This document shows, piece by piece, positions 37,705 through 47,138 of a DNA stretch of 64,000 nucleotides. Position numbers and translations under genes: made by a program. The stretch comes from Terriglobus roseus. GTDB lineage: Bacteria > Acidobacteriota > Terriglobia > Terriglobales > Acidobacteriaceae. The notes below the pieces were generated by a model. The model saw nothing but the letters and a program-made list of their open reading frames with translations, did not search any database and had not been told where the DNA came from. The first letter of the stretch is position 1. Every line of letters starts with the position of its first letter. The stretch is taken from contig NZ_LT629690.1 of the NCBI RefSeq assembly GCF_900102185.1, positions 2,790,001 through 2,854,000 on the forward strand, given 5' to 3'.

Positions 37705-38700
37705 TTGGAGAGTATTTTGTCTCCTCATGACACCATTATTGGTCTCAGCAAGGATATCGGCCGGACCGTACTTGGCCAGGAAGCCATGATCGAACGGCTC
37801 TTGATTGGGCTGCTGGCGAACGGCAACCTTTTAGTGGAAGGCCTTCCCGGCCTCGCAAAGACACGCGCTATCAAGAAGCTCTCCACATTTCTTGATGCTG
37901 GTCTATCTCGTATCCAGTTCACACCTGATCTATTGCCTTCAGATATCACGGGGTCAGAGATCTATTACACAGCAGAAGGCAAAGGTGAATTTCGTTTTCA
38001 ATCCGGCCCTGTCTTCAACAACCTTGTACTCGCAGACGAAATCAATCGAGCTCCCGCAAAGGTTCAGGCTGCGCTTCTGGAAGCGATGGAAGAGCGCCAG
38101 GTGACTGTTGCGGGAACAACGCATCCATTACCTCTCCTATTTCTCGTCATGGCGACGCAGAATCCCATCGAACAGGAGGGCACTTATCCGCTACCGGAAG
38201 CGCAACTCGATCGCTTTCTGATGCATGTGTATGTGGATTATCCGGCAGAAGCATCGGAACGGGACATAATGCGTCTGGTACGTGATGAAGAACAGATGGA
38301 CAGCAGTGCCGTACATACAACTGCTGCTGAGCAGCAGAAAGTGGCTCAACAAACTATCTTCGACGCGCGGCGCGAAATTCACGCGATCCATATGGCAGAC
38401 GCCGTGGAGAACTACATTGTGAGCCTTGTGCAAGCCACGCGAACGCCCGAACGTTATGACAAAGATCTGCGCAAATGGATACAGATAGGTGCCAGTCCTC
38501 GAGGAACGATCGGATTGGACAAATGTTCTCGTGCCTATGCGTGGCTTAAGGGACACGATTACGTTCGCCCCGATGACGTGCAAGCCATTGCACATGATGT
38601 TCTGCGTCATCGCATTCTTCTGAGCTATGACGCGCAAGCAGAAGGCATCACTGCCAATGTGGTCATCGACAAAGTAGTGCAACTAGTAGCGGTTGCTTAA
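37705..38700 (+). CDS. MoxR-family AAA+ ATPase
   Basis: A 331-residue ATPase with Walker A GLPGLAKT, Walker B LADEINR and sensor region MATQNPIEQEGTYPLPEAQLDRF, the MoxR signature. No ATG is available; TTG at 37705 (GAGGA ten bases upstream) or TTG at 37717 (GGAGAG six bases upstream) must serve, and the choice is uncertain. MoxR proteins work as chaperones with von Willebrand factor A (VWA) proteins to insert metals or assemble envelope complexes. It heads a six-gene operon with tight overlaps through BatD. Confidence 0.92.
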   Translation: MESILSPHDTIIGLSKDIGRTVLGQEAMIERLLIGLLANGNLLVEGLPGLAKTRAIKKLSTFLDAGLSRIQFTPDLLPSDITGSEIYYTAEGKGEFRFQSGPVFNNLVLADEINRAPAKVQAALLEAMEERQVTVAGTTHPLPLLFLVMATQNPIEQEGTYPLPEAQLDRFLMHVYVDYPAEASERDIMRLVRDEEQMDSSAVHTTAAEQQKVAQQTIFDARREIHAIHMADAVENYIVSLVQATRTPERYDKDLRKWIQIGASPRGTIGLDKCSRAYAWLKGHDYVRPDDVQAIAHDVLRHRILLSYDAQAEGITANVVIDKVVQLVAVA

Positions 38701-38709
38701 GAGACGTGT

Positions 38710-39639
38710 ATGGGCGCATATGCGGAACTCGACTCCCTCATCGCGTTAGAGTTTCGCGCGCGCGGCTTCTCATTGCGTCACAACCAGCCCGTTCGCAGTC
38801 TTCTTTTCGGCCGTCGCACATCGCATATTCGCGGGCGTGGCCTGGATTTTGAAGAGCTTCGTAACTACGTACCTGGCGACGATGTTCGCTCGATCGACTG
38901 GCACGTCACCGCACGTACACAGAAACCCTATGTTCGGGTGTATTCCGAAGAGCGGGATCGTCCCACACTGGTTCTGGTGGATCAACGCATCAATATGTTC
39001 TTTGGCAGTAGCCGAAGCATGAAGTCTGTTGTGGCCGCAGAAGTGGCTGCGCTGCTTGCATGGCGTGTCTTCTCACAGGGCGATCGGATCGGTGCGTATG
39101 TTTTCAACGACTCAGTAAGCGAGCAGATTCCCATGCGACGCAGTCGGGCCACAGTGCTCCGCATACTGGATCGCGTTGTCGACCTCAACCAGAAACTGCA
39201 CAGTACCCAGACCCAACCAGCTGCGCCCCAGAAGCTGAATGAGATGTTGGAGAAGACGGCGCGGCTACGACCTCGTGATGCATTAATTCTCATTGCCAGC
39301 GACTTCGATGGTGCGGACGCAAAGACGCGCGAGCTCCTGCTTCACCTCTCTCAATCGAACGATGTGGTCTGCTGCCTCGTCTACGATCCGCTGTCGCTCG
39401 CTCCAACAATTCATAGCCGCTTCGTTGTTTCGAATGCAACGCTGCAAATCGAACTCCACCTGGAGAAGCAGAACGTCCGAGATGACCTGCATAGGGCACT
39501 GGAAGGCCGTTTAAATGAAGTCTTGTCCTGGCAGCATGAGTTGAATATTCCGGTTCTCCCACTATCCACGAGCGAAGATGTGTCACAACAAATCTGTCAT
39601 CTGTTGGGAAATGTTGAGATACACCGGAGGCGCCTATGA
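38710..39639 (+). CDS. DUF58 domain protein
   Basis: A 309-residue protein with the DUF58 signature (GRGLDFEELRNYVPGDDVRSIDWHVTARTQKPYVRVYSEERD), followed by a VWA-like fold in which the metal site is degenerate (LVDQRINMF in place of DxSxS). It sits 9 bp after moxR, where DUF58 genes are nearly always found, and overlaps the next gene by ATGA. It is likely a cytoplasmic adaptor of the MoxR system. No transmembrane helix is visible. Confidence 0.9.
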   Translation: MGAYAELDSLIALEFRARGFSLRHNQPVRSLLFGRRTSHIRGRGLDFEELRNYVPGDDVRSIDWHVTARTQKPYVRVYSEERDRPTLVLVDQRINMFFGSSRSMKSVVAAEVAALLAWRVFSQGDRIGAYVFNDSVSEQIPMRRSRATVLRILDRVVDLNQKLHSTQTQPAAPQKLNEMLEKTARLRPRDALILIASDFDGADAKTRELLLHLSQSNDVVCCLVYDPLSLAPTIHSRFVVSNATLQIELHLEKQNVRDDLHRALEGRLNEVLSWQHELNIPVLPLSTSEDVSQQICHLLGNVEIHRRRL

Positions 39640-40106
39640 GCGCACCGCTGGAACAACTGCATGACTTTTATCAACCACCGCCGCCGTCGTGGCACCCGCA
39701 AACAGCGGGTTCTTACGTAAGTCTTTCCATCATGGTGGTTCTTCTGGTCGCCCTGATTGCATTCTTCTGGCATCGCTGGACAAGAAATCGTTATCGCCGC
39801 GAAGCGCTGCGCGAACTTCCACATACAGATGTCCACCACATCTCGGAACTGCTGAAACGTACCGCGCTCTCCGCATGGCCTCGCACAGACGTTGCATCGT
39901 TGACCGGACCGGCATGGCTGGCCTTTCTGAATTCGTCTGCGAAGCAAACACTTTTCGATACTGCAGACGCAAAACAGCTTGAAACGATGGCATTCTCCGA
40001 CGCTGAACCTTCTTGTGAGAATGAATCCGCCTTGAGGAGTGCCGCTTCCGTGTGGATCAAACACCACGCTGCGATGCGAAAGGAGGAAAAGCATGTACAG
40101 GCTTGA
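39636..40106 (+). CDS. DUF4381 domain protein
   Basis: A 156-residue protein with a single membrane helix (SYVSLSIMVVLLVALIAFFW, about residues 28-47) and a cytoplasmic basic tail RNRYRREALREL, typical of DUF4381 in Bat operons. It overlaps the DUF58 gene by four bases and the next VWA gene by fourteen. It presumably bridges the DUF58 protein and the membrane VWA proteins. No catalytic residues are apparent. Confidence 0.82.
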   Translation: MSAPLEQLHDFYQPPPPSWHPQTAGSYVSLSIMVVLLVALIAFFWHRWTRNRYRREALRELPHTDVHHISELLKRTALSAWPRTDVASLTGPAWLAFLNSSAKQTLFDTADAKQLETMAFSDAEPSCENESALRSAASVWIKHHAAMRKEEKHVQA

Positions 40107-41142
40107 GCATCCGTGGCTGCTTGCGATCCTTCCTCTTCCTCTTGTTTTGTATTGGTTACTTCCGCCTTACCGTGAAGAGCAGGACTCGTTACGGATCACC
40201 TTCTTTGATTTCGTGACTTCTTCTCTCGGGTTGACACCGCAACATCAAGCGGTGATCTTACGGACCAACTGGCTGGAAAAGATTGTTAGCGTGCTTAGTT
40301 GGAGCTTGATCGTTGTAGCCCTTGCTCGACCACAGTACATTGAGCCGCCGATTCAAAAGATCGAACCTGGCCGCGATCTGATGCTCGCGCTTGATATCTC
40401 ACAGTCGATGGAGACACGCGACTTCCGTACCGCGGACGGAAAGCGTATGCGCCGAGTGGACGCCGTGAAACAAGTGGTAGCTGACTTCATTCGCCGCAGA
40501 AAGCATGACCAGATTGGGTTAATCGTCTTCGGGCAGACGGCGTACCCAGTCGCTCCTTTCACTCTGGATCATGAAGCTTGCCAACAGATGCTGGCACAGA
40601 TTGATGCAGGAATGGCGGGACCGCAAACCATGATTGGTGATGCGATTGGCCTTGCCATCAAACAGTTCAACGCAAGTGATGCGAAGCAACGCGTTTTAAT
40701 TCTGCTGACCGACGGAAACGATACGGGGAGCCGCATGCCGCCGCGGCGTGCGGCCGAGATTGCTAAAGAGAATCATATTGTGATCCATGCTGTTGGCCTC
40801 GGCGATCCACATGCAACCGGCGAAGACAAGATGGATTATGCCGCGTTGGAACAGATAGCGAACTCGACCGGCGGCAAGGTATTTCATGGTGAAAACCGGA
40901 CGGAGTTAGAGAGTGCTTATCGCGAACTGGATAAGATCACTCCGCAAAATTTCAAGACGCTAAGCTATCAACCGCGCCGTGAACTGGCCATGATTCCGAT
41001 CGGTGCAGCTCTCCTACTCACTGTGGGATACAACCTGCTGATGCTTCTCATCGGGATGGGAATGAGTCTGTGGAATCGGCAGGCGAAGAAAGCAACGGAC
41101 ACGCAGACACCTGAGATCGCTATGTTGAAGGTGCGACTATGA
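40093..41142 (+). CDS. BatA-like VWA domain membrane protein
   Basis: The ATG at 40093 follows AGGAGG and gives 349 residues. There are hydrophobic helices near residues 8-24 and 75-95, a VWA domain with a complete metal-ion-dependent adhesion site (DISQS, QTMIGD and LLTDGND), and a C-terminal helix around 310-330 (MIPIGAALLLTVGYNLLMLLIG). This is the Aerotolerance/BatA architecture with the VWA domain in the periplasm. It overlaps both neighbours. Bat proteins are linked to stress tolerance, but their targets are poorly known. Confidence 0.9.
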   Translation: MYRLEHPWLLAILPLPLVLYWLLPPYREEQDSLRITFFDFVTSSLGLTPQHQAVILRTNWLEKIVSVLSWSLIVVALARPQYIEPPIQKIEPGRDLMLALDISQSMETRDFRTADGKRMRRVDAVKQVVADFIRRRKHDQIGLIVFGQTAYPVAPFTLDHEACQQMLAQIDAGMAGPQTMIGDAIGLAIKQFNASDAKQRVLILLTDGNDTGSRMPPRRAAEIAKENHIVIHAVGLGDPHATGEDKMDYAALEQIANSTGGKVFHGENRTELESAYRELDKITPQNFKTLSYQPRRELAMIPIGAALLLTVGYNLLMLLIGMGMSLWNRQAKKATDTQTPEIAMLKVRL

Positions 41143-42770
41143 GTCTGCGTGAATGGTGGCAGTTGCTTCATTTCTTAAGGCCGCATTGGCTGTGGATGAT
41201 ACTGGCCATCCCTGTCTTCTATGCTTCGCTCTTCGTTCGAGAGAACGCGCGTCGACCGTGGCAGGGGTTGATTGAGCCGGCGCTCCTGGATCATCTGATG
41301 GTTCCACGCAAGCATCGCTGGCGCTTTCGTCCGGTGCATCTGCTCTCACTGCTGATTGCTCTTGGATCGATTGCTGCCGCAGGCCCGACATGGCGACGCG
41401 AACAACCTCCTTTCGCAGAGGACAAGGCACCACTCGTAATTGCACTTGACCTATCAACGACGATGAATGCTGTTGATCTGAGCCCTACACGGCTGGAACG
41501 CGTAAAGCTGAAGCTACGCGATCTAATTCATCGGCGCGATGGAGGTCGTACTGCATTGTTCGTTTATGCGGAAAACGCATACATGGTACTTCCCTTCACC
41601 ACGGATGAATCCTTGTTTGACGTTTATCTGGACACGCTCAGGACAAATCTGATGCCTCATGAAGGCAAGGATTCAGTCAAGGCGTTGCAAACGATGGAGG
41701 GCTTTCTGAAAGACGAAACCGTACCTGGCACAATTCTCTTTGTTACAGATGGGATCGAACCAAGCGCATTGCCGTCCTTTCAACGGTTCACAGCTAAACA
41801 AGACCAATCCGATGAAATCCTGGTTCTTGGCGTGGGTACATCCGAAGGTGGGCCTGTTCAGGATGGCCCTTCACATTTTCTGGAAGATCGCAGTGGGCGA
41901 CGTGTGTTCTCGAAGCTGGATGTCGCTGCTCTGCGTGCGCTAAGTCACGATGGCATCGATGCAAGTACCCTGACACCTGACGACGATGACATCAAGTGGA
42001 TTCAACATCACACGCAGCATCACATGGAGTTGCTGGAAAACAGAGACACGCGAACACGATGGATCGACGAAGGATATCTGGTTGCCATACCCCTTGCTGT
42101 TCTTAGTGCTTTCTGGTTTCGCAAGGGGTGGACGATCCGGTGGACCGCAGCACTGCTTGCGTTTGGTCTACTGCTGCCACCTTCTGGTTTTGCTATGGAA
42201 GGAGCCGATAGATCGTCACATTTTTCGTGGATGGATATCTGGATGACGCCCAACCAACAGGGGCGCTATTACTTCCAGAAGAAGGAATACAAGAAAGCCG
42301 CGGAGCGATTCGAAGACCCCATGTGGCGTGGCCTTGCACTCGCGCGTATGGGAGATTACGACGCAGCACTGAATGCGTTTGCGCTCAGTGATAGTGCAGA
42401 GGCCTGGTTCAACCAGGGAGACGCGCTAGCGCACAGTGGCAAATACCCAGCATCTGTTGAAGCGTTTCGCCAGGCATTGTTGCGACGTCCAGATTGGAAG
42501 GAAGCGGAAGATAATCTGATCTTTATACAGTCGCTGATTCCAAAACCCAAAGAGCAAAAGAAAGAAAAGAAGGAACAGACGGAGGAGTCTCCCAATTTAC
42601 CTCCGGATCAGGTCCGCTTTGACGATAAGGGAAAAGAAGGAAAGAAGGCGCGGACCAACATCAAGCCGGTCACTACAGCAGACATATGGATGCGCAATAT
42701 TCAGACGTCGCCCGCTAATTTCCTGCGTAGACGGTTTGCCATGCAGGACGCAAGGGAGCGCCGCCCATGA
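41139..42770 (+). CDS. BatB/BatC-like protein: VWA domain fused to TPR repeats
   Basis: A 543-residue protein joining a VWA domain (residues about 90-290) to TPR repeats (YYFQKKEYKKAAERFED, AWFNQGDALAHSGKYPASVEAFRQALLRRPDWKEAEDNL) and a Lys/Glu-rich tail (near 470-500). Hydrophobic helices lie near residues 17-30, 64-80 and 310-350. In many bacteria BatB and BatC are separate; here they are one chain. The metal site is slightly altered (DLSTT in place of DxSxS). Overlaps its neighbours by ATGA on both sides. Confidence 0.88.
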   Translation: MSLREWWQLLHFLRPHWLWMILAIPVFYASLFVRENARRPWQGLIEPALLDHLMVPRKHRWRFRPVHLLSLLIALGSIAAAGPTWRREQPPFAEDKAPLVIALDLSTTMNAVDLSPTRLERVKLKLRDLIHRRDGGRTALFVYAENAYMVLPFTTDESLFDVYLDTLRTNLMPHEGKDSVKALQTMEGFLKDETVPGTILFVTDGIEPSALPSFQRFTAKQDQSDEILVLGVGTSEGGPVQDGPSHFLEDRSGRRVFSKLDVAALRALSHDGIDASTLTPDDDDIKWIQHHTQHHMELLENRDTRTRWIDEGYLVAIPLAVLSAFWFRKGWTIRWTAALLAFGLLLPPSGFAMEGADRSSHFSWMDIWMTPNQQGRYYFQKKEYKKAAERFEDPMWRGLALARMGDYDAALNAFALSDSAEAWFNQGDALAHSGKYPASVEAFRQALLRRPDWKEAEDNLIFIQSLIPKPKEQKKEKKEQTEESPNLPPDQVRFDDKGKEGKKARTNIKPVTTADIWMRNIQTSPANFLRRRFAMQDARERRP

Positions 42771-44101
42771 AACGGCTCCTCTATATCCTCTTCATGCTTT
42801 CGACATTGCATGGAGCAGCGCAATCGCCTGTGGTGCGTGCTCACTTCGAGCCTTCGCAAAATATTATGGTCGGACAGCCGGTGAAGTTAATCGTTTCTGT
42901 TTTCGTTCCGAATTACTTCACCGGATCCCCGGATTTTCCCGAATTTGAAATGGAGAATGCGGTAGTGGTCATGCCGCAGGATCGGCCAGAGAATTCAAAC
43001 ACACAGATCGGCGATGCAAAGTATTTTGGAATCACCCAAACGTATGTGGTCTATCCGCAACAGGCGGGCGATTTCCATCTTCCCATCATCAAGCTATCTG
43101 TGCCCTACGCGAAAACGCCGCCTCAGACCACGAAGGCACAGGTTACGGTTCCTACGCTCAGTTTTCATGCAGATGTCCCTTCTGCTGCTCGTGGCCTCGC
43201 TTACTTTCTACCTACTACGCAATTGACCATCACGGAGAAGTGGTCTCCTTCTCTGAAGAAGGTTCAGGCTGGCGACACGATTGAGCGCACCGTTACGATC
43301 ACCGCGAGCAAGATGCAGGCCATGTTGATTCCTCCGCTGCAGCTTGGTGCACCAGATGGTCTTCGCATTTACAGCAGCGAACCTATCGTGCACGATCAGA
43401 AAACGCCGCGTGGTGATTTTATCTATGGTCAACGCGTTGAAACAGCCAAATACTACGTTGAGAAAGCAGGCGCATACACGCTGCCCTCGATCGAGTTGCA
43501 ATGGTGGAATCTCAATACACATCGTCTTGCAACTGCATCGTTACCGTCGATATCCTTCCAGGCGGCGGCTAATCCCGCGCTGACCGCAGAGCTTCCACCG
43601 CCGCAGCCAAATGAGCAGACCACACAAACGCCAAAGAAGAAGACCAGCATCCATTGGCGCCGCATTGCGTTGGTCAGTTTGCAAGCAATCCTCTGCTTGG
43701 CCGTTATTTACTTCTTTTACCAAATGGTTCGCGCCATGCGACCTCGCGCTGACGCCGCTTGGAAGAAACGGCAACAATCCGAGGCAGCTTTCTTTCGCCG
43801 GTTAGTCCACGCGGCAAAGAAAGGCGACGCGCTATTGAGCTACACGTATCTCTTACAGTGGTTCGCTCGCGTGTATCCTGGCCAGTCTGTCAGCGACATT
43901 GTGAACCTACGTGCTCAACCAAATCTACAGGCGCAGATTTCAGACCTTACTGATTTTCTGTACGCACAGATAGGTTCGCGCCAATGGACTGGTCGGACAT
44001 TTGTGAAAGAACTTGAACATTTTCGGATGACGAACGTTCTCAGAAAGACGCGAGCGCGGAGACATGATGGCTCTCTCGTTGAGCTGAATCCCTACAGTTG
44101 A
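42767..44101 (+). CDS. BatD-like oxygen-tolerance protein
   Basis: A 444-residue exported protein: signal peptide MKRLLYILFMLSTLHGAAQ, tandem beta-sandwich domains (VGQPVKLIVSVFVPNYF, VQAGDTIERTVTITASKM), one membrane helix (RIALVSLQAILCLAVIYFFYQM, about 300-321) and a cytoplasmic helical tail. This is the BatD layout, although an acidobacterial BatD is usually only weakly conserved. It closes the operon; no strong terminator is seen in the 150 bp that follow. Confidence 0.85.
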   Translation: MKRLLYILFMLSTLHGAAQSPVVRAHFEPSQNIMVGQPVKLIVSVFVPNYFTGSPDFPEFEMENAVVVMPQDRPENSNTQIGDAKYFGITQTYVVYPQQAGDFHLPIIKLSVPYAKTPPQTTKAQVTVPTLSFHADVPSAARGLAYFLPTTQLTITEKWSPSLKKVQAGDTIERTVTITASKMQAMLIPPLQLGAPDGLRIYSSEPIVHDQKTPRGDFIYGQRVETAKYYVEKAGAYTLPSIELQWWNLNTHRLATASLPSISFQAAANPALTAELPPPQPNEQTTQTPKKKTSIHWRRIALVSLQAILCLAVIYFFYQMVRAMRPRADAAWKKRQQSEAAFFRRLVHAAKKGDALLSYTYLLQWFARVYPGQSVSDIVNLRAQPNLQAQISDLTDFLYAQIGSRQWTGRTFVKELEHFRMTNVLRKTRARRHDGSLVELNPYS

Positions 44102-44254
44102 ACAGCCGTTAGTCGGCTCACTGATATGAAAACCTCGGCATGCGGAAAGCCGCTCGACCTGTACGTTATGACAGTGTTTGCGCATGGCGGTACGGCTTTA
44201 TCGTCACTCTCTACAGGGCGCGGAGGTTTCGTTACGTCCGCGTGGAGGATAAGT

Positions 44255-45526
44255 ATGCGACACGCCGGCTTTGTGGTTCCGCCGCTGATCGTTTCACTTT
44301 GCGCGCTTCAGACCATGGCTGCGGTAGCACCAACTCTTTCTTATGCTCAGACGGCCGCCGCACCGGCGCAAACTCAAACGACAACGATGCCGACACAGGA
44401 TCAGTTGAACAAGCTGATGTCGCCCATAGCGTTGTATCCCGATCAGTTGCTTTCGCAAATCTGCAACGCCGCCAGTGACCCCCAGCAGATCGTCAACGTG
44501 GACAACTGGATTCATCAGCAAAAAGGTTTGACAGGTGAAGCACTGAGCAACGCAGCGCAACAGCAGAATTTTGATCCCGCGTTTATCGCTCTTGTTAACT
44601 TTCCACAGGTACTTGATCAAATGGCGCAGCATGTTAATGACTACGCGCAGATCGGGTATGCCTACCAAGCCAATCAGAAGATGGTTCAGGACACCATTCA
44701 GTCTCTTCGCAAACAGGCACAAAAGGCCGGCAACTTAAAGACGAACGCGCAACAGAAGGTCGAGGTTCAAACCACATCTGGACAACAGACAATCGTCATT
44801 GAACCTGCTAATCCGCAGGTAGTGTATGTCCCGCAATACAATCCCACGGTTGTCTACGCGGCGCCTCCTCCGGGTCCCAGCACAGGAGCGGTCGTTGCCA
44901 CTGCGGTCATTAGTTTTGGCGCTGGAATCGCTCTTGGCGCATGGATGAACAACAGCTATCCGTGGGGATGGGGAGGTTGGGGTTGGTCTTGGGGACATCC
45001 ACCACCGCCACCACCTTTCCGTCCACCTCCGCCACATTGGGGGCCTCCCGGCCCCGGACCTGGACCACGTCCTTACGGCCCTGGTGGCGGTGGATACGGT
45101 CCTCGTCTCAACGGAGGTGGCGGCTATCGACCACCGCCGCCGAATGGTGGTGGCGGACATAATGGCGGTGGACCTCCTCCCAATGGTGGAGGTGGACACA
45201 ATGGTGGCGGGCCTCCGCCCAACGGTGGTGGCGGTCATAATGGTGGACCACCGAATGGAAATGGTGGTCGTGCAACTCCTCCTAATGGCGGAGGACAGAA
45301 CCGATACGGGGCGTTACAAAGTCCACAACGTACTGGTTCTGCGCCTCAGGCCATGTCTCACTCGGGCTATCAACAACCTCGCAACGATATGGGCGGGGCA
45401 TTCCATCCTGGAAATGGCGGTACTACACGTCAGGCACAGTCTCGCGGAGCGCGAAGCTTCGGTGGATTCCACGGTGGCGGCGGACGTGGTGGCGGTGGCG
45501 GACGACGCGGTGGGGGTCGCAGATGA
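44255..45526 (+). CDS. DUF3300 protein with Gly/Pro/His-rich repeat tail
   Basis: The ATG at 44255 follows GGAGG and starts a signal peptide ending near YAQTAAA. A DUF3300 domain runs from about residue 50 to 185 (LMSPIALYPDQLLSQICNAASDP, FDPAFIALVNFPQVLDQM, VVYVPQYNPTVVY). Then comes a hydrophobic segment (TGAVVATAVISFGAGIALGAWM), a Trp-rich block, a Pro-rich stretch, a 13-residue repeat and a final Gly/Arg-rich part. Overlaps the DUF2950 gene by ATGA. DUF3300-DUF2950 pairs are common and exported, with no known function. The low-complexity tail may bind cell wall or metal (many His). Confidence 0.85.
   Translation: MRHAGFVVPPLIVSLCALQTMAAVAPTLSYAQTAAAPAQTQTTTMPTQDQLNKLMSPIALYPDQLLSQICNAASDPQQIVNVDNWIHQQKGLTGEALSNAAQQQNFDPAFIALVNFPQVLDQMAQHVNDYAQIGYAYQANQKMVQDTIQSLRKQAQKAGNLKTNAQQKVEVQTTSGQQTIVIEPANPQVVYVPQYNPTVVYAAPPPGPSTGAVVATAVISFGAGIALGAWMNNSYPWGWGGWGWSWGHPPPPPPFRPPPPHWGPPGPGPGPRPYGPGGGGYGPRLNGGGGYRPPPPNGGGGHNGGGPPPNGGGGHNGGGPPPNGGGGHNGGPPNGNGGRATPPNGGGQNRYGALQSPQRTGSAPQAMSHSGYQQPRNDMGGAFHPGNGGTTRQAQSRGARSFGGFHGGGGRGGGGGRRGGGRR
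45134..45247 (+). repeat. Three tandem 39-bp coding repeats (PPPNGGGGHNGGG)
   Basis: Three in-frame copies of a 13-residue unit inside the DUF3300 gene: 45134-45172, 45173-45211 and 45212-45247 (last copy one Gly shorter). The copies differ at third codon positions, so the repeat is maintained at protein level and is not a recent slippage. Confidence 0.9.
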
Positions 45527-46470
45527 ACATGCATTGCAAAACTTTCTTAGTCTCGCGGATCGCCAAGGTTGCCATCATGACAACTTTGGCTTCTCCACTC
45601 TCCATGCTGGCGCAAGATCACGAAAAAACCTTCCCATCGCCACAAGCCGCTACCGATGCGATCGTCCTTGCTTTAAGAACCAACAACACGAAATCACTCA
45701 CGGAACTGCTTGGTCCAGAGGGACGCAGTCTACTGAACTCGGGTGATGCGGGATCAGACAAGGCCGATATACAGGCCTTTCTGGATGCTTATGACAACCA
45801 TCACGGAATCATGGAAGGACCGGGTGGCATCCGGATTCTCGTCGTTGGTCCCACGCAATGGCCAGCTCCCATTCCTCTTCGCAAAAGCGCTTCAGGATGG
45901 TATTTCGACTCGGCAGCCGGCAAGCAGAACTTGCTGTTTCGTCGTGTGGGACGCAATGAATTCGACGCCATGAAGGCCTCTCAACAACTCGTGAAGCTGC
46001 AGCGTACCTATGCCCTGACGGCGCATGATGGAGTACCAGCCGGAACCTATGCTGCACACTTTTGGAGCCGGCCAGGCTTCCATGACGGTCTCTACTGGAA
46101 CGCCAAGGGGGATGACACCGAAAGCCCTGCAGGGCCGCTACTCGCTGCTGCGTCCGATCAGGGTTACGGCATCGTTCGACCGACCGGATCGAAGCCAACA
46201 CCCTATGGTGGCTACTACTACAAAATCCTCACTACGCAAGGACCACATGCTACGGGTGGCGCGCGTAATTACTTCACGAACGGCGCGTTAACCAAGGGAT
46301 TCGCAATCCTAGCTTATCCGGCAGGATACAAGTCCAGCGGCGTGATGACGTTCATGACGGATTCTCACGGTCGCGTTTATGAAAAGGATCTTGGGCCAGA
46401 TACCTCTAAGATTGCTCCTTCACTTACAAGCTTTGACCCGGATCCTTCGTGGAACCTGGTGCAACCATAA
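45523..46470 (+). CDS. DUF2950 family exported protein
   Basis: A 315-residue protein with an N-terminal signal segment (LASPLSMLAQD) and the DUF2950 sequence pattern: FPSPQAATDAIVLALRTNN, LRKSASGWYFDSAAGKQNLLFRRVGRNEFDAM, WNAKGDDTESPAGPLL, PYGGYYYKILTTQG and GFAILAYPAGY. The ATG overlaps the DUF3300 stop; an ATG six bases on (45529) is also possible. Periplasmic, unknown role, almost always found next to DUF3300. Confidence 0.87.
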   Translation: MNMHCKTFLVSRIAKVAIMTTLASPLSMLAQDHEKTFPSPQAATDAIVLALRTNNTKSLTELLGPEGRSLLNSGDAGSDKADIQAFLDAYDNHHGIMEGPGGIRILVVGPTQWPAPIPLRKSASGWYFDSAAGKQNLLFRRVGRNEFDAMKASQQLVKLQRTYALTAHDGVPAGTYAAHFWSRPGFHDGLYWNAKGDDTESPAGPLLAAASDQGYGIVRPTGSKPTPYGGYYYKILTTQGPHATGGARNYFTNGALTKGFAILAYPAGYKSSGVMTFMTDSHGRVYEKDLGPDTSKIAPSLTSFDPDPSWNLVQP

Positions 46471-46498
46471 CCGAACCTTCACTTCAAGGATGATTTCC

Positions 46499-47008
46499 AT
46501 GAAGACCATGCTCGCGCGTACCCTGTTGCTGTTTGCACTCTCCTCCACGGTTGCTGCTTCTGCGCAGAAAACCAGCGTGGATTACGATCATTCCACCAAC
46601 TTCAGTTCCTATCACACCTACAGCTGGGGACAAGTCAAGACCGTCGACTCCATCTGGGCTGACCGCATAAAGAATTCCGTCGATCAACAACTCCAGGCAA
46701 AAGGCTGGACAAAGGTTGCTGACGGTGGTGACGTTGCCGTTGCCGCGCTCGGACAGGCGCGCAATCAACAGGAGGAACAGACGTTCTACTCTGGTGGCGG
46801 ATGGGGCTGGGGTCCGGGCGTTGCCACAACGTCCACCTACAACACACGGCAGGGGACGCTAGTTATAGCGATGTTTGATACCAAGACAAAGAAACTTATC
46901 TGGCGCGGTGTAAGTGATGGTGATCTATCAGGAAAGCCCGAGAAAAACATCGATAAGTTGAATAAGTCAATCGCCAAGTTCTTCAAAGTATTTCCACCTT
47001 CAAAGTAA
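46499..47008 (+). CDS. DUF4136 family protein
   Basis: The ATG at 46499 follows AAGGATGA and gives 169 residues with a signal peptide ending at AASAQ. DUF4136 features are YDHSTNFSSYHTYSWG at the mature N-terminus, GWTKV in the middle and GTLVIAMFDTKTKKLIWRGVSDG near the end. There is no lipobox, unlike many relatives. It lies 28 bp after the DUF2950 gene and probably ends the same operon at the terminator at 47045. Function unknown. Confidence 0.85.
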   Translation: MKTMLARTLLLFALSSTVAASAQKTSVDYDHSTNFSSYHTYSWGQVKTVDSIWADRIKNSVDQQLQAKGWTKVADGGDVAVAALGQARNQQEEQTFYSGGGWGWGPGVATTSTYNTRQGTLVIAMFDTKTKKLIWRGVSDGDLSGKPEKNIDKLNKSIAKFFKVFPPSK

Positions 47009-47044
47009 CCGCGATCTGCGGCTTATCGTCTCCCTCTAATAGCC

Positions 47045-47083
47045 AACGGACAAGCAGCGCTCTTCATGCTCTGCTTGTCCGTT
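47045..47083 (+). terminator. Intrinsic terminator after the DUF4136 gene
   Basis: A perfect 13-bp stem (AACGGACAAGCAG at 47045-47057 with 47071-47083), 13-base loop, followed by TTC. It separates the envelope operon from the convergent histidine kinase gene. Confidence 0.85.
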
Positions 47084-47138
47084 TTCGCGTTGAATCTCAG
47101 ACAGGTAACCTTAAGCGGCTTCCAATCGCCTTAAGAAG

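Noticed and set aside
45134-45247. CRISPR-like or microsatellite array
   Set aside because: Repeats are contiguous, in frame and translated into PPPNGGGGHNGGG; there are no spacers.
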